This document shows positions 8,958-16,799 of a stretch of DNA of 42,112 nucleotides, in pieces. The notes beneath the pieces were generated by a model. The model searched no databases and was not told where the DNA came from. It worked only from the letters and a program-made list of their open reading frames with translations. Each line of letters opens with the position of its first letter. Position 1 is the stretch's first letter. Location of the stretch: positions 1 to 42,112 of the forward strand of contig JAKSBJ010000180.1 of the NCBI GenBank assembly GCA_022361195.1, written 5' to 3'. This stretch comes from Flavobacteriales bacterium (lineage in GTDB: Bacteria > Bacteroidota > Bacteroidia > Flavobacteriales_D > Crocinitomicaceae). The position numbers and the translations under genes are program-made.

Positions 8958-9536
8958 ATGAAACAAATTCTCATCATCAACGGTCATCCTGATAAAGAAA
9001 GTTTTAATTATGCCCTATCCGCTGCCTATAGAGAAGGTGCAGCTAAAAACAATGTTCAAATCGACCAAATCAATATTGGCGATCTTGACTTTAATCCCAA
9101 TTTAAAATTTGGGTACCGGCAACGAACTGATTTAGAACCTGATTTACTCGATGCCATTGAAAAAATAAAAAAATCAGACCACATTGTTTGGTTATTTCCT
9201 ATGTGGTGGTACTCCTACCCTGCTATAATGAAAGGATTTATTGACAGAACCTTTTTACCGGGAATTACTTACCAGCCCATTGAGGGAAAACCACTTCCTA
9301 AAAAACTTTTAAAAGGAAAAACTGCCAGAGTTATTATCACGTCTGATACTCCAAGATGGTATGACTTTTTGTACATGAAAAGTCCAACGAGACACCAAAT
9401 CAAAAAAGGAGTTCTTCAATTTTGTGGAGTAAAACCTGTCAAAATCACACAAATAGCTACTATCAAAGGCTCAAATAAAGCCTTTAGGGATAAATGGTTG
9501 CAAAAAGTTTATCAGCTGGGAGAAAAGCTCAAATAG
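8958..9536 (+). CDS. NAD(P)H-dependent flavodoxin-fold oxidoreductase
   Basis: This is a member of the flavodoxin-like NQO1/KefF family, which reduces quinones or electrophiles with NAD(P)H and bound FMN/FAD. The phosphate-binding start ILIINGHPDKESFNYAL is at residues 4-20. The flavin-contacting motif HIVWLFPMWWYSYPAIMKGFIDR is near residue 75, and the 192-residue length fits the family. It is probably soluble, since no signal is seen. It follows the Crp/Fnr gene, which likely regulates it, and converges on the stress-protein gene with only 10 bases between stop codons. Confidence 0.9.
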   Translation: MKQILIINGHPDKESFNYALSAAYREGAAKNNVQIDQINIGDLDFNPNLKFGYRQRTDLEPDLLDAIEKIKKSDHIVWLFPMWWYSYPAIMKGFIDRTFLPGITYQPIEGKPLPKKLLKGKTARVIITSDTPRWYDFLYMKSPTRHQIKKGVLQFCGVKPVKITQIATIKGSNKAFRDKWLQKVYQLGEKLK

Positions 9537-9546
9537 CTTTAATCAA

Positions 9547-10383
9547 CTATACCGTAAGAAAAGAAAGTCGAGAATCAACCGCACCAATTTCAGCAGAATT
9601 GATGGTTAATACCGGAATTTTCTGATCATTTAAAATCATGGCTTCAATGAAAGAATGAAACAATTGTCTCAATCCTCCAGTTGAGAAATAAGCAGCAGCA
9701 ATTAAATCAGCATCAATCTCCTTGGCATATTTCAACAATTCCTCTTCATAATTCTCTCCTGTTGCTATTTGATGCGTATCGTGTTTAACCCCATACTCGG
9801 TTAATCTTTTTCGCACAACCACCTCATTTGTCTTCATATCTCTCAACAACCACTCGTCCGAATCTCGATAACCTACCAAATGGATAGTAGCATCATATTT
9901 CTTTGCTAAAGCTGCAGCAAAATCAGTTACCTGTACACTTTCTTTATCAAAGCTAAAAGGCATTACAATGTCATCAATTTGCTTGATCACCTGCTCTTCC
10001 TGAACCAACAAGAATGGAGTTCCTGAATTGGCCACAATCTTCATGTGATCAGTACCAAAAATTTTCTTTAAACCTGAAGGATTATGAACTCCCATTACAA
10101 TTAAAGAGGCCTCTTCTACCTTTCCTACATTCTCAATATCTTCAAAAATACTTCCTACAATTACCTTCGTTTCCACAATTCCATCCGGATCAGGAAACTT
10201 TGATACTTCTCCATTCAAACGCTCTTCGGCATCCTTTACTTCAGAGAAGGCTTTAACTACATGAACCACCAGAATTTTTCCTCCACCAGTTTTAGCTAAA
10301 ACCAAGGTATATTCTAATGCCTGACGGGTTGCATCCGTAAAATCAAATGGAACCAGGTACTTATCGTATTCTATTTCTGTCAT
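9547..10383 (-). CDS. Tandem-domain universal stress protein (UspA family)
   Basis: The 278-residue protein consists of two UspA domains. The first begins YLVPFDFTDATRQAL and carries SLIVMGVHNPSG with the nucleotide-binding end FGTDHMKIVANSGTPFLLV. The second begins IDDIVMPFSFDKESVQV and is more degenerate at its ATP site (DLIAAAYFSTGG). Such proteins bind ATP or sense energy and stress states in the cytoplasm. The open frame extends to a TTG at 10410, but that codon lies inside a perfect -7 box, so the ATG at 10383 with AAGGA just upstream is the start. It is divergent from gap. Confidence 0.9.
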   Translation of the reverse strand: MTEIEYDKYLVPFDFTDATRQALEYTLVLAKTGGGKILVVHVVKAFSEVKDAEERLNGEVSKFPDPDGIVETKVIVGSIFEDIENVGKVEEASLIVMGVHNPSGLKKIFGTDHMKIVANSGTPFLLVQEEQVIKQIDDIVMPFSFDKESVQVTDFAAALAKKYDATIHLVGYRDSDEWLLRDMKTNEVVVRKRLTEYGVKHDTHQIATGENYEEELLKYAKEIDADLIAAAYFSTGGLRQLFHSFIEAMILNDQKIPVLTINSAEIGAVDSRLSFLTV

Positions 10384-10407
10384 AATCCTTATTGTTTTTG
10401 AGGTACT

Positions 10408-10415
10408 CAAATATA
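10408..10415 (-). promoter_or_regulatory. -7 promoter box TATATTTG of the stress-protein gene
   Basis: Read on the minus strand this is TATATTTG, a perfect match to the Bacteroidota consensus TAnnTTTG, ending 24 bases before the ATG at 10383. A TTG upstream exists but at a spacing of 14 instead of the usual 17-23, so only the -7 part is well supported. It shows that the longer TTG-started frame cannot be translated. Confidence 0.4.
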
Positions 10416-10592
10416 GAAAAAATAGCCGCCAAAAATCATGATTTACAATTGATCTTCGACAGCTGGAGAACTAATCTTAAACAGCTTTTTTCCCAAGGTC
10501 GCTTTTCTTTTGGCAAATGATAATATTTCGCATCCTCACTCTACTTATATCCGGCGAATTAGCTAACTTCAATCATTCAAAACAGAAGGAAA

Positions 10593-11585
10593 ATGAGTAT
10601 TAAGGTAGGAATCAATGGTTTTGGAAGAATTGGACGTTATTTTTGTCGAATTGCAGCCGCCAATCCCAATATTGAAATTGTAGCAATTAATGATTTAGCA
10701 GATAATCATACACTGGCACATTTGTTAAAGTATGATTCTGTACACCGTCGTTTTCCAGGTGAGATTGAAACAAATGGAACTGACATTCTTCTCAATGGAA
10801 GGACGGTTAAAATGTCTTCTCATCGTAATCCTGAGGACATTCCTTGGGGAGAAATGGGTGTAGATATTGTTCTTGAATCAACAGGTTTTTTCAGGACAAA
10901 AGAACTAGCTCAGGCTCATTTAAAAGCAGGAGCTAAAAAGGTTATTATCTCTGCTCCTCCACAGTCAGAGGATGTAAAAACAGTTGTATTAGGAGTGAAT
11001 GACCATATTTTGGAAGGGAATGAAACTATTATTTCTAATGCTTCTTGTACAACCAATTCAGCTGCTCCCTTGGTTCAGGTAATGAAAAAACTGGGTAAAA
11101 TTGAAAGTTGTTATATCACCACTGTTCATTCTTATACCTCAGATCAACGCTTGCAGGACGCCCCTCATAAAGACCTTCGTCGTGCACGGGCAGCAGCAGA
11201 ATCCATCGTCCCAACAACAACAGGAGCCGCAAAGGCTATTACAAAAATATTTCCCGAATTAGAAGGTCATATGGGAGGTTGTGGAATTCGTGTTCCGGTT
11301 CCGGATGGTTCTTTAACCGACATGACTTTTATTATGGATCACGAGATATCTGTTCAGGAAATTAATGCAGCTTTTAAAGAAGCCTCGGAGAATGAACTAA
11401 AAGGAATTTTAGCCTACACCAATGACCCTATAGTATCGGTAGATATTTTAGGAAGCCCCTACTCTGCCACTTTTGATTCAAAACTGACGAGCATTGTGGG
11501 AAAAATGATCAAAATTGTGGGATGGTATGATAATGAAGCTGGATACTCTAACCGCTTAGTGGATTTAATTTTAAAAATTGGATAG
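10593..11585 (+). CDS. gap: Glyceraldehyde-3-phosphate dehydrogenase
   Basis: This is a cytosolic glycolytic/gluconeogenic enzyme that converts glyceraldehyde-3-phosphate, phosphate and NAD to 1,3-bisphosphoglycerate. The Rossmann start VGINGFGRIGR is at residues 5-15. Asp34 in AINDLAD points to NAD rather than NADP. The active-site SNASCTTN holds Cys152 and the general base His179 lies in TTVHSYT. RRARAAAESIVPTTTGAAKA and the C-terminal WYDNEAGYSNR complete the family pattern. The length of 330 is normal. The next gene starts with a GTG that overlaps the stop codon by one base, so an exported propeller protein is translated from the same message. Confidence 0.96.
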   Translation: MSIKVGINGFGRIGRYFCRIAAANPNIEIVAINDLADNHTLAHLLKYDSVHRRFPGEIETNGTDILLNGRTVKMSSHRNPEDIPWGEMGVDIVLESTGFFRTKELAQAHLKAGAKKVIISAPPQSEDVKTVVLGVNDHILEGNETIISNASCTTNSAAPLVQVMKKLGKIESCYITTVHSYTSDQRLQDAPHKDLRRARAAAESIVPTTTGAAKAITKIFPELEGHMGGCGIRVPVPDGSLTDMTFIMDHEISVQEINAAFKEASENELKGILAYTNDPIVSVDILGSPYSATFDSKLTSIVGKMIKIVGWYDNEAGYSNRLVDLILKIG

Positions 11586-12802
11586 TGAAATTATTACTCT
11601 CATTAGTCCTTTTTTTTAGTTGTATTTTGGCCTTTTCGCAGCAAGATTCTATTGCCTATTTAGATGTTCCGGGCTTTAAGCTTAAAAGCCTTGATGCAAT
11701 CAATAATCCGGATGGGAGTATTCTAATCTCTGGCAGATTCGATTATGGCAGTTATGAGGCTGTTTCCAGTCTTTACGGATATGATCCTGAAAAATATCCA
11801 AAATGGATTACACAAAATAATTTTTTTGGAGACCCCATGTGCTTTTTACACAAAAGAAGTGCAAATGGAGATTCATTATGGACCCGATTATATCCTCATC
11901 ACCTCTCAGGAATTGGAATAACGGCTTGCCAGGACTCAGGTTTTGCCATTGTTGGATTTAGACCCACTAATAGGGAAAAACAATATGAGTATGACAAAAC
12001 ACAGGCTGCCATTGTCATTAAAACGGATGCCAATGGTAATCTCAAATGGTATAAGGACATTCCATCCAATTACAATTCAGTTGGATTGGATATTGTAGAG
12101 TTGAATAACGGCGAATTCATTGTTTTGGCCTCTAAAGAAAGGGAGAAAGGTTACGGTGATCTTTCCAACCCTTCCATTGTTCGACTTGTAAAACTCAGTA
12201 CCGAAGGTGAAATTATGTGGGATAAACATTTTCCTGAAATAGAATCAGGAAATTATACTCCTTCGAGAATTATTCTGGATAAAAATGGAGACCTGGTATC
12301 CGTTGGAACGAAAAAAACCGGGAGTCACTATTCAATGTACCTACTTAAGTTAAATACAGACGGAGAGGCTAAACTTTACAAAGAATATCATTGGTTGCGT
12401 GAAAATGAACGACACGAATGGAATTGGGGATACGATGTTATCGAAACAGCTAATGGATTTGTAGCTGTATCAATGGCTTATTATCGTAAGCCAGAATCAC
12501 AACGTGTCATTAAGGTTGACAACAATTTTAATATCGTTTGGGAACAACTCGTTGAGTGCAACAACACATATCAAGGTACCTTGGGGACTGATGTTGAAGG
12601 GAACATCTACTTCGCCGCTCCAACGGAAACCCGTTCGGTAAAAGTCATCAAATTAAGTGCTGAAGGACAACTCATTTGGGAAAGAGAAAGAACCGATGTA
12701 GAAGCGAATGAAGTTGTAGGAACATTGGTTAATAATCAACACTTAAGCATTATTAGTCGACGTAATAGAATTACGACCATTCTTAAAATGAAAGCTGATT
12801 AG
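11585..12802 (+). CDS. Exported beta-propeller-like protein, 405 aa
   Basis: A GTG at 11585 overlaps the gap stop (TAGTG) and gives a clean signal peptide (KLLLSLVLFFSCILAFSQ). The body has several blade-like repeats with a Gly-Asp/Asn-Gly turn and a Trp: IVIKTDANGNLKWYKDI, LVKLSTEGEIMWDKHF, LLKLNTDGEAKLYKEY, VIKVDNNFNIVWEQL and VIKLSAEGQLIWERE. This is the pattern of secreted propeller proteins of Bacteroidota that lack a known enzyme activity. No sorting domain is visible. The function is unknown. The coupling to gap is by translation overlap, and no biochemical link is evident. Confidence 0.8.
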   Translation: MKLLLSLVLFFSCILAFSQQDSIAYLDVPGFKLKSLDAINNPDGSILISGRFDYGSYEAVSSLYGYDPEKYPKWITQNNFFGDPMCFLHKRSANGDSLWTRLYPHHLSGIGITACQDSGFAIVGFRPTNREKQYEYDKTQAAIVIKTDANGNLKWYKDIPSNYNSVGLDIVELNNGEFIVLASKEREKGYGDLSNPSIVRLVKLSTEGEIMWDKHFPEIESGNYTPSRIILDKNGDLVSVGTKKTGSHYSMYLLKLNTDGEAKLYKEYHWLRENERHEWNWGYDVIETANGFVAVSMAYYRKPESQRVIKVDNNFNIVWEQLVECNNTYQGTLGTDVEGNIYFAAPTETRSVKVIKLSAEGQLIWERERTDVEANEVVGTLVNNQHLSIISRRNRITTILKMKAD

Positions 12803-12831
12803 CTTCTTTCAAAATCTAATAACTTTATTCT

Positions 12832-13764
12832 ATGAAAGATCTGCTTCTAAAAACCCATGAGCAAATTGCTCCCTACATTCATCGCACAGCTATCCTCTCT
12901 TCTTCTCAAATCAATGATATTGCAGGATGTGAGCTCTATTTTAAATGTGAAAACTTCCAAAAGATGGGAGCATTTAAAATGCGAGGAGCCACCAATGCAT
13001 TACTCAACCTTACCGAGGAACAACGTCAAAAAGGAGTTGTTACTCATTCTTCGGGGAATTTTGCTCAAGCCTTATCCCTAGCAGCAAAAAGTATTGGTAT
13101 TCCAGCCTATATTGTGATGCCTTCTTCCGCTCCAGAAGTAAAAAAAGAAGCTGTTAAAGGCTATGGGGGCCAAATCATTATTTGTGAGCCAACACTTGAG
13201 GCAAGAGAACAAACTGCCGCCCAGGTAGAATCAGAAAAGGGAGCAACTTTCATTCATCCATCTAACGATATGGATGTTATATTAGGACAAGGAACTGCTG
13301 CAATGGAACTACTAGAAGAACATCCTGATTTGACTCATTTGGTTACTCCGGTTGGAGGTGGTGGATTGCTCGCAGGAACAGCTTTAGCGGCCCATTATTT
13401 TGGAAACAATTGTCAGGTAATCGCTGGAGAACCAAAAAATGCAGATGATGCTTATCGATCTTTAATTTCAGGAAGAATTGAGACCAATGAAACAGCTAAT
13501 ACCATTGCCGATGGTTTAAAAACCAACCTTGGACATCATAATTTCCCGATCATCCAAAAGCACGTTTCTAAAATTGTTTTGGTTGAAGAGGAAGAAATAG
13601 TTGCAGCGCTTAGACTCATTTATGAACGAATGAAAATTATTGTTGAGCCTTCTTCGGCAGTAGCTTTAGCAGCTGTTTTAAAAGAAAAAGAGTTATTTCA
13701 ACAGCAAAAAGTCGGAATTATTATTTCGGGAGGAAATGTTGACCTTAGCAGGCTTCCCTTCTGA
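12832..13764 (+). CDS. PLP-dependent threonine dehydratase / serine racemase family enzyme
   Basis: This is a fold-type II pyridoxal-phosphate enzyme that deaminates threonine or serine to a keto acid, or racemises serine. The PLP lysine is Lys49 in QKMGAFKMRGA. THSSGNFAQAL (residues 71-81) is the substrate-binding loop, and the tetraglycine loop VGGGGLLAG at 174-182 binds the phosphate. IISGGNVDLSRL is at the end. At 310 residues it lacks the C-terminal ACT regulatory domain of biosynthetic IlvA, so it is of the short catabolic or racemase type. The exact reaction cannot be settled from sequence. A weak TAACTTTA box lies just ahead of the ATG. Confidence 0.9.
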   Translation: MKDLLLKTHEQIAPYIHRTAILSSSQINDIAGCELYFKCENFQKMGAFKMRGATNALLNLTEEQRQKGVVTHSSGNFAQALSLAAKSIGIPAYIVMPSSAPEVKKEAVKGYGGQIIICEPTLEAREQTAAQVESEKGATFIHPSNDMDVILGQGTAAMELLEEHPDLTHLVTPVGGGGLLAGTALAAHYFGNNCQVIAGEPKNADDAYRSLISGRIETNETANTIADGLKTNLGHHNFPIIQKHVSKIVLVEEEEIVAALRLIYERMKIIVEPSSAVALAAVLKEKELFQQQKVGIIISGGNVDLSRLPF

Positions 13765-13849
13765 TTTACAGACGTTATTTAAAAGCTGATTTTAATCAAG
13801 AAATGAAAGTTTTGTAACATTAGGCACATGAACTTAAATAAACTTTTCA

Positions 13850-13857
13850 TAGCTTTG
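13850..13857 (+). promoter_or_regulatory. Perfect -7 box TAGCTTTG directly before a start codon
   Basis: TAGCTTTG matches the TAnnTTTG consensus exactly, and the ATG at 13860 follows after two bases. No TTG lies at the right distance upstream. If it acts as a promoter the message would be almost leaderless, or translation begins at the second ATG (13863). Confidence 0.35.
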
Positions 13858-13859
13858 TT

Positions 13860-14234
13860 ATGATGCGTACTCTCGCTGTCATCGGTCTTTTAAGTTTATA
13901 CATGCTAGCCATGTTAAAACCGGTTATGCCATATATTGATTACGCTCTTAACTACGAATTCATTAAAGAAGAGCTTTGTGAAAACAAAGCAAAACCTCAA
14001 ATGAAATGTCATGGTAAGTGTTATCTACAAAAGGAAATTGCCAAGACAAAAGATGCAGAAGAGAATCCTGCAATGCCTAATTTCAAGGAAGTACCTGAAG
14101 ATTATTATACCAACGTCTCTTCAACTTATTCCATTTTTTCAATTACCGAAGATCAGCAAAATTTAACTCCTTCTATAGCAGAGGAGCCTCTCACAGGTTT
14201 TTCTAAAGACCTTCTTGATCCTCCTAGGATTTAA
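13860..14234 (+). CDS. Cys-rich small membrane or exported protein, 124 aa
   Basis: The N-terminus has one hydrophobic segment (TLAVIGLLSLYMLAML) followed by PVMPYIDYALNYEFI. Then comes a metal-ligand-like cluster: Cys40 in EELCENK, Cys50 and Cys54 in MKCHGKCYL, with His51 between. The C-terminal half is polar and probably disordered. Bacteroidota have many small proteins with the pattern 'Y-I-x-x-x-L-C-x-N ... C-x-G-K-C-Y-L', often in clusters with metal-related envelope genes. I do not know a tested function for them. Two further genes (barrel and His-rich lipoprotein) follow on the same strand. A second in-frame ATG lies at 13863. Confidence 0.7.
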   Translation: MMRTLAVIGLLSLYMLAMLKPVMPYIDYALNYEFIKEELCENKAKPQMKCHGKCYLQKEIAKTKDAEENPAMPNFKEVPEDYYTNVSSTYSIFSITEDQQNLTPSIAEEPLTGFSKDLLDPPRI

Positions 14235-14245
14235 TTGTACATATC

Positions 14246-14262
14246 GAGAACGTCATGTTCTC
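14246..14262. promoter_or_regulatory. Inverted repeat GAGAAC-N5-GTTCTC
   Basis: Six-base perfect arms separated by five bases lie in the 109-base spacer between the Cys-rich gene and the barrel gene. There is no U-run after it, so it is not a normal terminator. The arms and short spacer would suit a dimeric regulator. Nothing else supports this. Confidence 0.25.
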
Positions 14263-14343
14263 CGCAAACAACAATTAGACACTCTTGGTCTGTGGACTGC
14301 TTATGACTTATAAAATAGTCTCAGGCCGCCGAAATCATTAAAA

Positions 14344-15321
14344 ATGTTTAGAATTTTATTGTGCTCAGCACTATTGCTGTTGGCACGTTACACCTATACG
14401 CAACCCCCGTGTTGCTCAGGTGGAGGTTCGGCAAATGTTTCATTGGGAGGAAATGCGGAATCAATGATGATTCCAAAAGGAGTATTCGCCTTTGGAGTTT
14501 CAGATGCTTTTTGGTTTTTGAGACCACAGGACGATACAACACCTTACTTAACTCCTGTTGCTGATGTTCATTTTGTCAACTCTACCCTTCTTGGTGCCCA
14601 TTATGGCTTGGCTAAAAACCTGAGTCTATCAGTTTTGGTTCCTTACATCCAAATCCGTTCGGATGTTTATTCAAAAGGAGCTGATGATAGTATAGACCGA
14701 TTGGAAGGCACAAGTCATGGATTGGGAGATATAACCTTTATGGGAAAATATCAACTTCCCATAAAGAATGGACGTATTCCCAAAATAGCCTTAATCGCAG
14801 GAATAGAAATTCCAAGTGGATTCACTGATCAAAATAACGGATCGGTTGTGGCCTCTATGGGAAGTAAAACCTGGGATCCGACCTTTGGAATTGGAATACA
14901 TAAAAAATCCCGATCAGAGAAGGTAAACTACGTTCTAAACACAACCTATAAAATCACACCTAAAAACAAAGAAAACGTTGACTTTGGAGACTTTTGGAAT
15001 ACTACTTTTTTAGTGAGTTACAAACTCAATAATAGAACTATCAAAGACAGTTCTTCCCACCAAAAACCGAAGTGGTTTAAAACAATTAGTGGTGGATTAA
15101 CGAATGACTACTTGTTTCGCCAGACTTATAATGACCTGGCAGTTTTTAATACCGGATACAGCCGTTTATACGGATCTGTAGGAGGAGCTATTGGATATAA
15201 AAAACGAATGACCATTAGCGCTTTTGGGGATGTTCCCCTATTTGAAAAAGTGAGAGGAGCTCAAAATAAGAGCGCCTTTCGTTTACGACTATCGATTTTA
15301 ATAACCTTAAATAATAAATAA
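14344..15321 (+). CDS. Outer-membrane beta-barrel protein, 325 aa
   Basis: The leader MFRILLCSALLLLARYTYTQ is followed by PPCCSGGGSANVSLGGNAESMMIPKG. The rest alternates polar and hydrophobic residues in strands with turns such as GAHYGLAKNLSLSVLVPYI, GLGDITFMGKYQL and VGGAIGYKKRMTISAF. This is the pattern of the 'transporter/MetA-pathway of phenol degradation' barrel family, a group of outer-membrane channels without a settled substrate. The paired Cys23-Cys24 right after cleavage are unusual. It is followed by the His-rich lipoprotein after two bases, so the two are translated together. Confidence 0.78.
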   Translation: MFRILLCSALLLLARYTYTQPPCCSGGGSANVSLGGNAESMMIPKGVFAFGVSDAFWFLRPQDDTTPYLTPVADVHFVNSTLLGAHYGLAKNLSLSVLVPYIQIRSDVYSKGADDSIDRLEGTSHGLGDITFMGKYQLPIKNGRIPKIALIAGIEIPSGFTDQNNGSVVASMGSKTWDPTFGIGIHKKSRSEKVNYVLNTTYKITPKNKENVDFGDFWNTTFLVSYKLNNRTIKDSSSHQKPKWFKTISGGLTNDYLFRQTYNDLAVFNTGYSRLYGSVGGAIGYKKRMTISAFGDVPLFEKVRGAQNKSAFRLRLSILITLNNK

Positions 15322-15323
15322 CA

Positions 15324-15722
15324 ATGAAAACAAAATCAATTTTTGCAATCGCCATCTTAGCATTGGCAGCGACTTTTACTTCATGTAAAAAGGACAAAGA
15401 AAATCCAACTATTACCGTTGAAACACCTGCTGAACATGCTGATACTAAATGGGGCGAAACGGTTCACGTTAACGCTACCTTTTCCGATGATCGCGATTTA
15501 GCAAGCTACCATGTAACGGTTGTTGATGCAGCTACAAATGGTGAACATATTCACTCATTTGGATTCATGGAACACGGAGATATTTCCGGAACATCTTACG
15601 ATTTCCATAGTCATTTTGATGTTCCTACTGATGCACCTGAAATGGCCTGGATTAGTTTCGAGGTTACCGATGCAGAAGGAAAAGTAACGGAGCTAACTTG
15701 GATGCAACACTTCTCAGAGTAA
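15324..15722 (+). CDS. His-rich lipoprotein, DUF4625-like
   Basis: A lipobox FTSC with the modified cysteine at residue 21 ends a short leader, so the 112-residue mature protein should be lipid-anchored. It resembles DUF4625 lipoproteins: NPTITVETPAEH opens an immunoglobulin-like beta domain and VTDAEGKVTELTW closes it. Nine histidines are present in 132 residues, and a dense group (His75 and His77 in GEHIHS, His84, His95 and His97 in FHSHF) could bind a metal. The metal is not shown by sequence. It starts two bases after the barrel gene and is closed by a strong terminator, so it ends this operon. Confidence 0.8.
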   Translation: MKTKSIFAIAILALAATFTSCKKDKENPTITVETPAEHADTKWGETVHVNATFSDDRDLASYHVTVVDAATNGEHIHSFGFMEHGDISGTSYDFHSHFDVPTDAPEMAWISFEVTDAEGKVTELTWMQHFSE

Positions 15723-15744
15723 AGAAGCGTTGTCAGATCAACGG

Positions 15745-15775
15745 AAAGCGGGGCTATTTAGCCTCGCTTTTTGTT
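15745..15775 (+). terminator. Intrinsic terminator after the His-rich lipoprotein
   Basis: aaagcggggct (15745-15755) pairs with agcctcgcttt (15760-15770) with a single G-T wobble and a four-base loop. A run of five or more T follows. It ends the 13860-15722 unit. Confidence 0.8.
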
Positions 15776-15830
15776 TATGGTCTTGTGACTTTTGCATTTT
15801 ATTTGGGTATAATTGTCTAAAAAACAAATT

Positions 15831-16208
15831 ATGCACGGATTGGAAAACATATATTACGCCATGGGTGAAATGGCCTATGCTATTGCCAAAGCAGACGGAA
15901 CAGTGCAAAAAGAAGAACGACAAAAAATTCAGGAAATCGTTCTGGAACAGACAAAACAACACAACATTGACTTTGATTTTGCAGAAACAATTTTCCTTAT
16001 TCTGGAAAAGGATGATCCGGATGCTGAAACTAGTTATGAATGGGCTATGCAGGAATTTGATGAGAACAAAATTCACCTTACGCCACAATTGGTAAACCAA
16101 TTTATTGTTATTGCCGACCGCATTGCAGATGCTTTTGATTTACCCTCGAAAAAAGAAGATGATATGGTTGCTCGCTTTAAAATAGATATTCAGGCACTAA
16201 TTGCTTAA
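15831..16208 (+). CDS. TerB-like small protein, 125 aa
   Basis: The all-helical protein opens with ENIYYAMGEMAYAIAKADGTVQKEERQKI, which matches the TerB/tellurite-resistance fold start 'A-x-x-A-D-G-x-V-x-x-x-E', a region that often binds metal through its acidic residues. Two more helical repeats follow. It has no signal, so it is cytoplasmic. Frames with the same extent but starting at TTG 15813 are rejected, since ATG 15831 is the first ATG. A -33/-7-like pair (TTG 15783, TATAATTG 15808) lies just upstream. The exact role of TerB proteins in metal or stress responses is poorly known. Confidence 0.75.
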   Translation: MHGLENIYYAMGEMAYAIAKADGTVQKEERQKIQEIVLEQTKQHNIDFDFAETIFLILEKDDPDAETSYEWAMQEFDENKIHLTPQLVNQFIVIADRIADAFDLPSKKEDDMVARFKIDIQALIA

Positions 16209-16214
16209 ACAAGA

Positions 16215-16241
16215 AAACCTTCCCTAAAAAAGAGAAGGTTT
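16215..16241. terminator. Hairpin between converging genes
   Basis: aaaccttc (16215-16222) pairs with gaaggttt (16234-16241) over 8 bp, with an A-rich loop. It lies between the TerB-like gene (plus) and the VOC gene (minus). The U-run after it is short, so efficiency is uncertain. Confidence 0.5.
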
Positions 16242-16269
16242 CTGCTGTATAATAATCTTAGATAAATTC

Positions 16270-16644
16270 TTAGTTCATTGAATGAAAGGCAACTCTGTTC
16301 CCTTCCGTATCCATGAAATGTGCAATAAATCCGTTTTCTCCAATGGCCGTTTTAGGAAGAAGAATTTTTCCTCCCGCATCTTCTACTCTCGACAAAGGAT
16401 CTGCAAGATCATTTCCACCGTTCAGGTAAATCACACTTCCTTCAGCCGAAGGAACATAACCTTCTCCCTTGATGATTGACCCTCCTACAGTACCTTCTCC
16501 TTCATGATGAAAAAAAGCCATTAAATCAGGCAATTCTCCCACAGGCATTTTTTGTAATTCTGTTCCCATTACTTTAGAGTAAAAATCACATGCTCTTTCG
16601 AAATTGTTGGCTGGAATTTCAAACCAGTTAATCACATTTGACAT
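16270..16644 (-). CDS. VOC-family (glyoxalase-like) protein, 124 aa
   Basis: This single vicinal-oxygen-chelate domain pairs the motif WFEIPANNFERACDFYSKVMG at the N-terminus with FMDTEGNRVAFHS at the C-terminus. The first half is the 'beta-alpha-beta-beta-beta' module, and AFFHHEGEG contains possible metal ligands. Members range from glyoxalase and dioxygenase to antibiotic-binding proteins, so no substrate can be named. It has no signal peptide and is cytoplasmic. It points away from the TerB-like gene and towards the hairpin at 16215. Confidence 0.85.
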   Translation of the reverse strand: MSNVINWFEIPANNFERACDFYSKVMGTELQKMPVGELPDLMAFFHHEGEGTVGGSIIKGEGYVPSAEGSVIYLNGGNDLADPLSRVEDAGGKILLPKTAIGENGFIAHFMDTEGNRVAFHSMN

Positions 16645-16799
16645 AATGCATTGTTTTTAGAATTAATGTTAAGACAAACATAGAGGACAAATGAGGAGGA
16701 TTCAACACTAAGATTTTAAAAACGTAGTTTTCTAAAACAAGAACCAGACAATACATCCAAATAAAAATGGTAATTTAGTATTAATTAATGTAGTTTTCA

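Noticed and set aside
10384..10410. N-terminal extension of the universal stress protein from a TTG
   Set aside because: The TTG overlaps the TATATTTG promoter box; ATG 10383 has a Shine-Dalgarno-like AAGGA and fits the family start.
15730..16100. Reading frames of about 120 codons on both strands within 15730-16100
   Set aside because: They lie over the terminator and the TerB-like gene in other frames, with unnatural composition and no family features.
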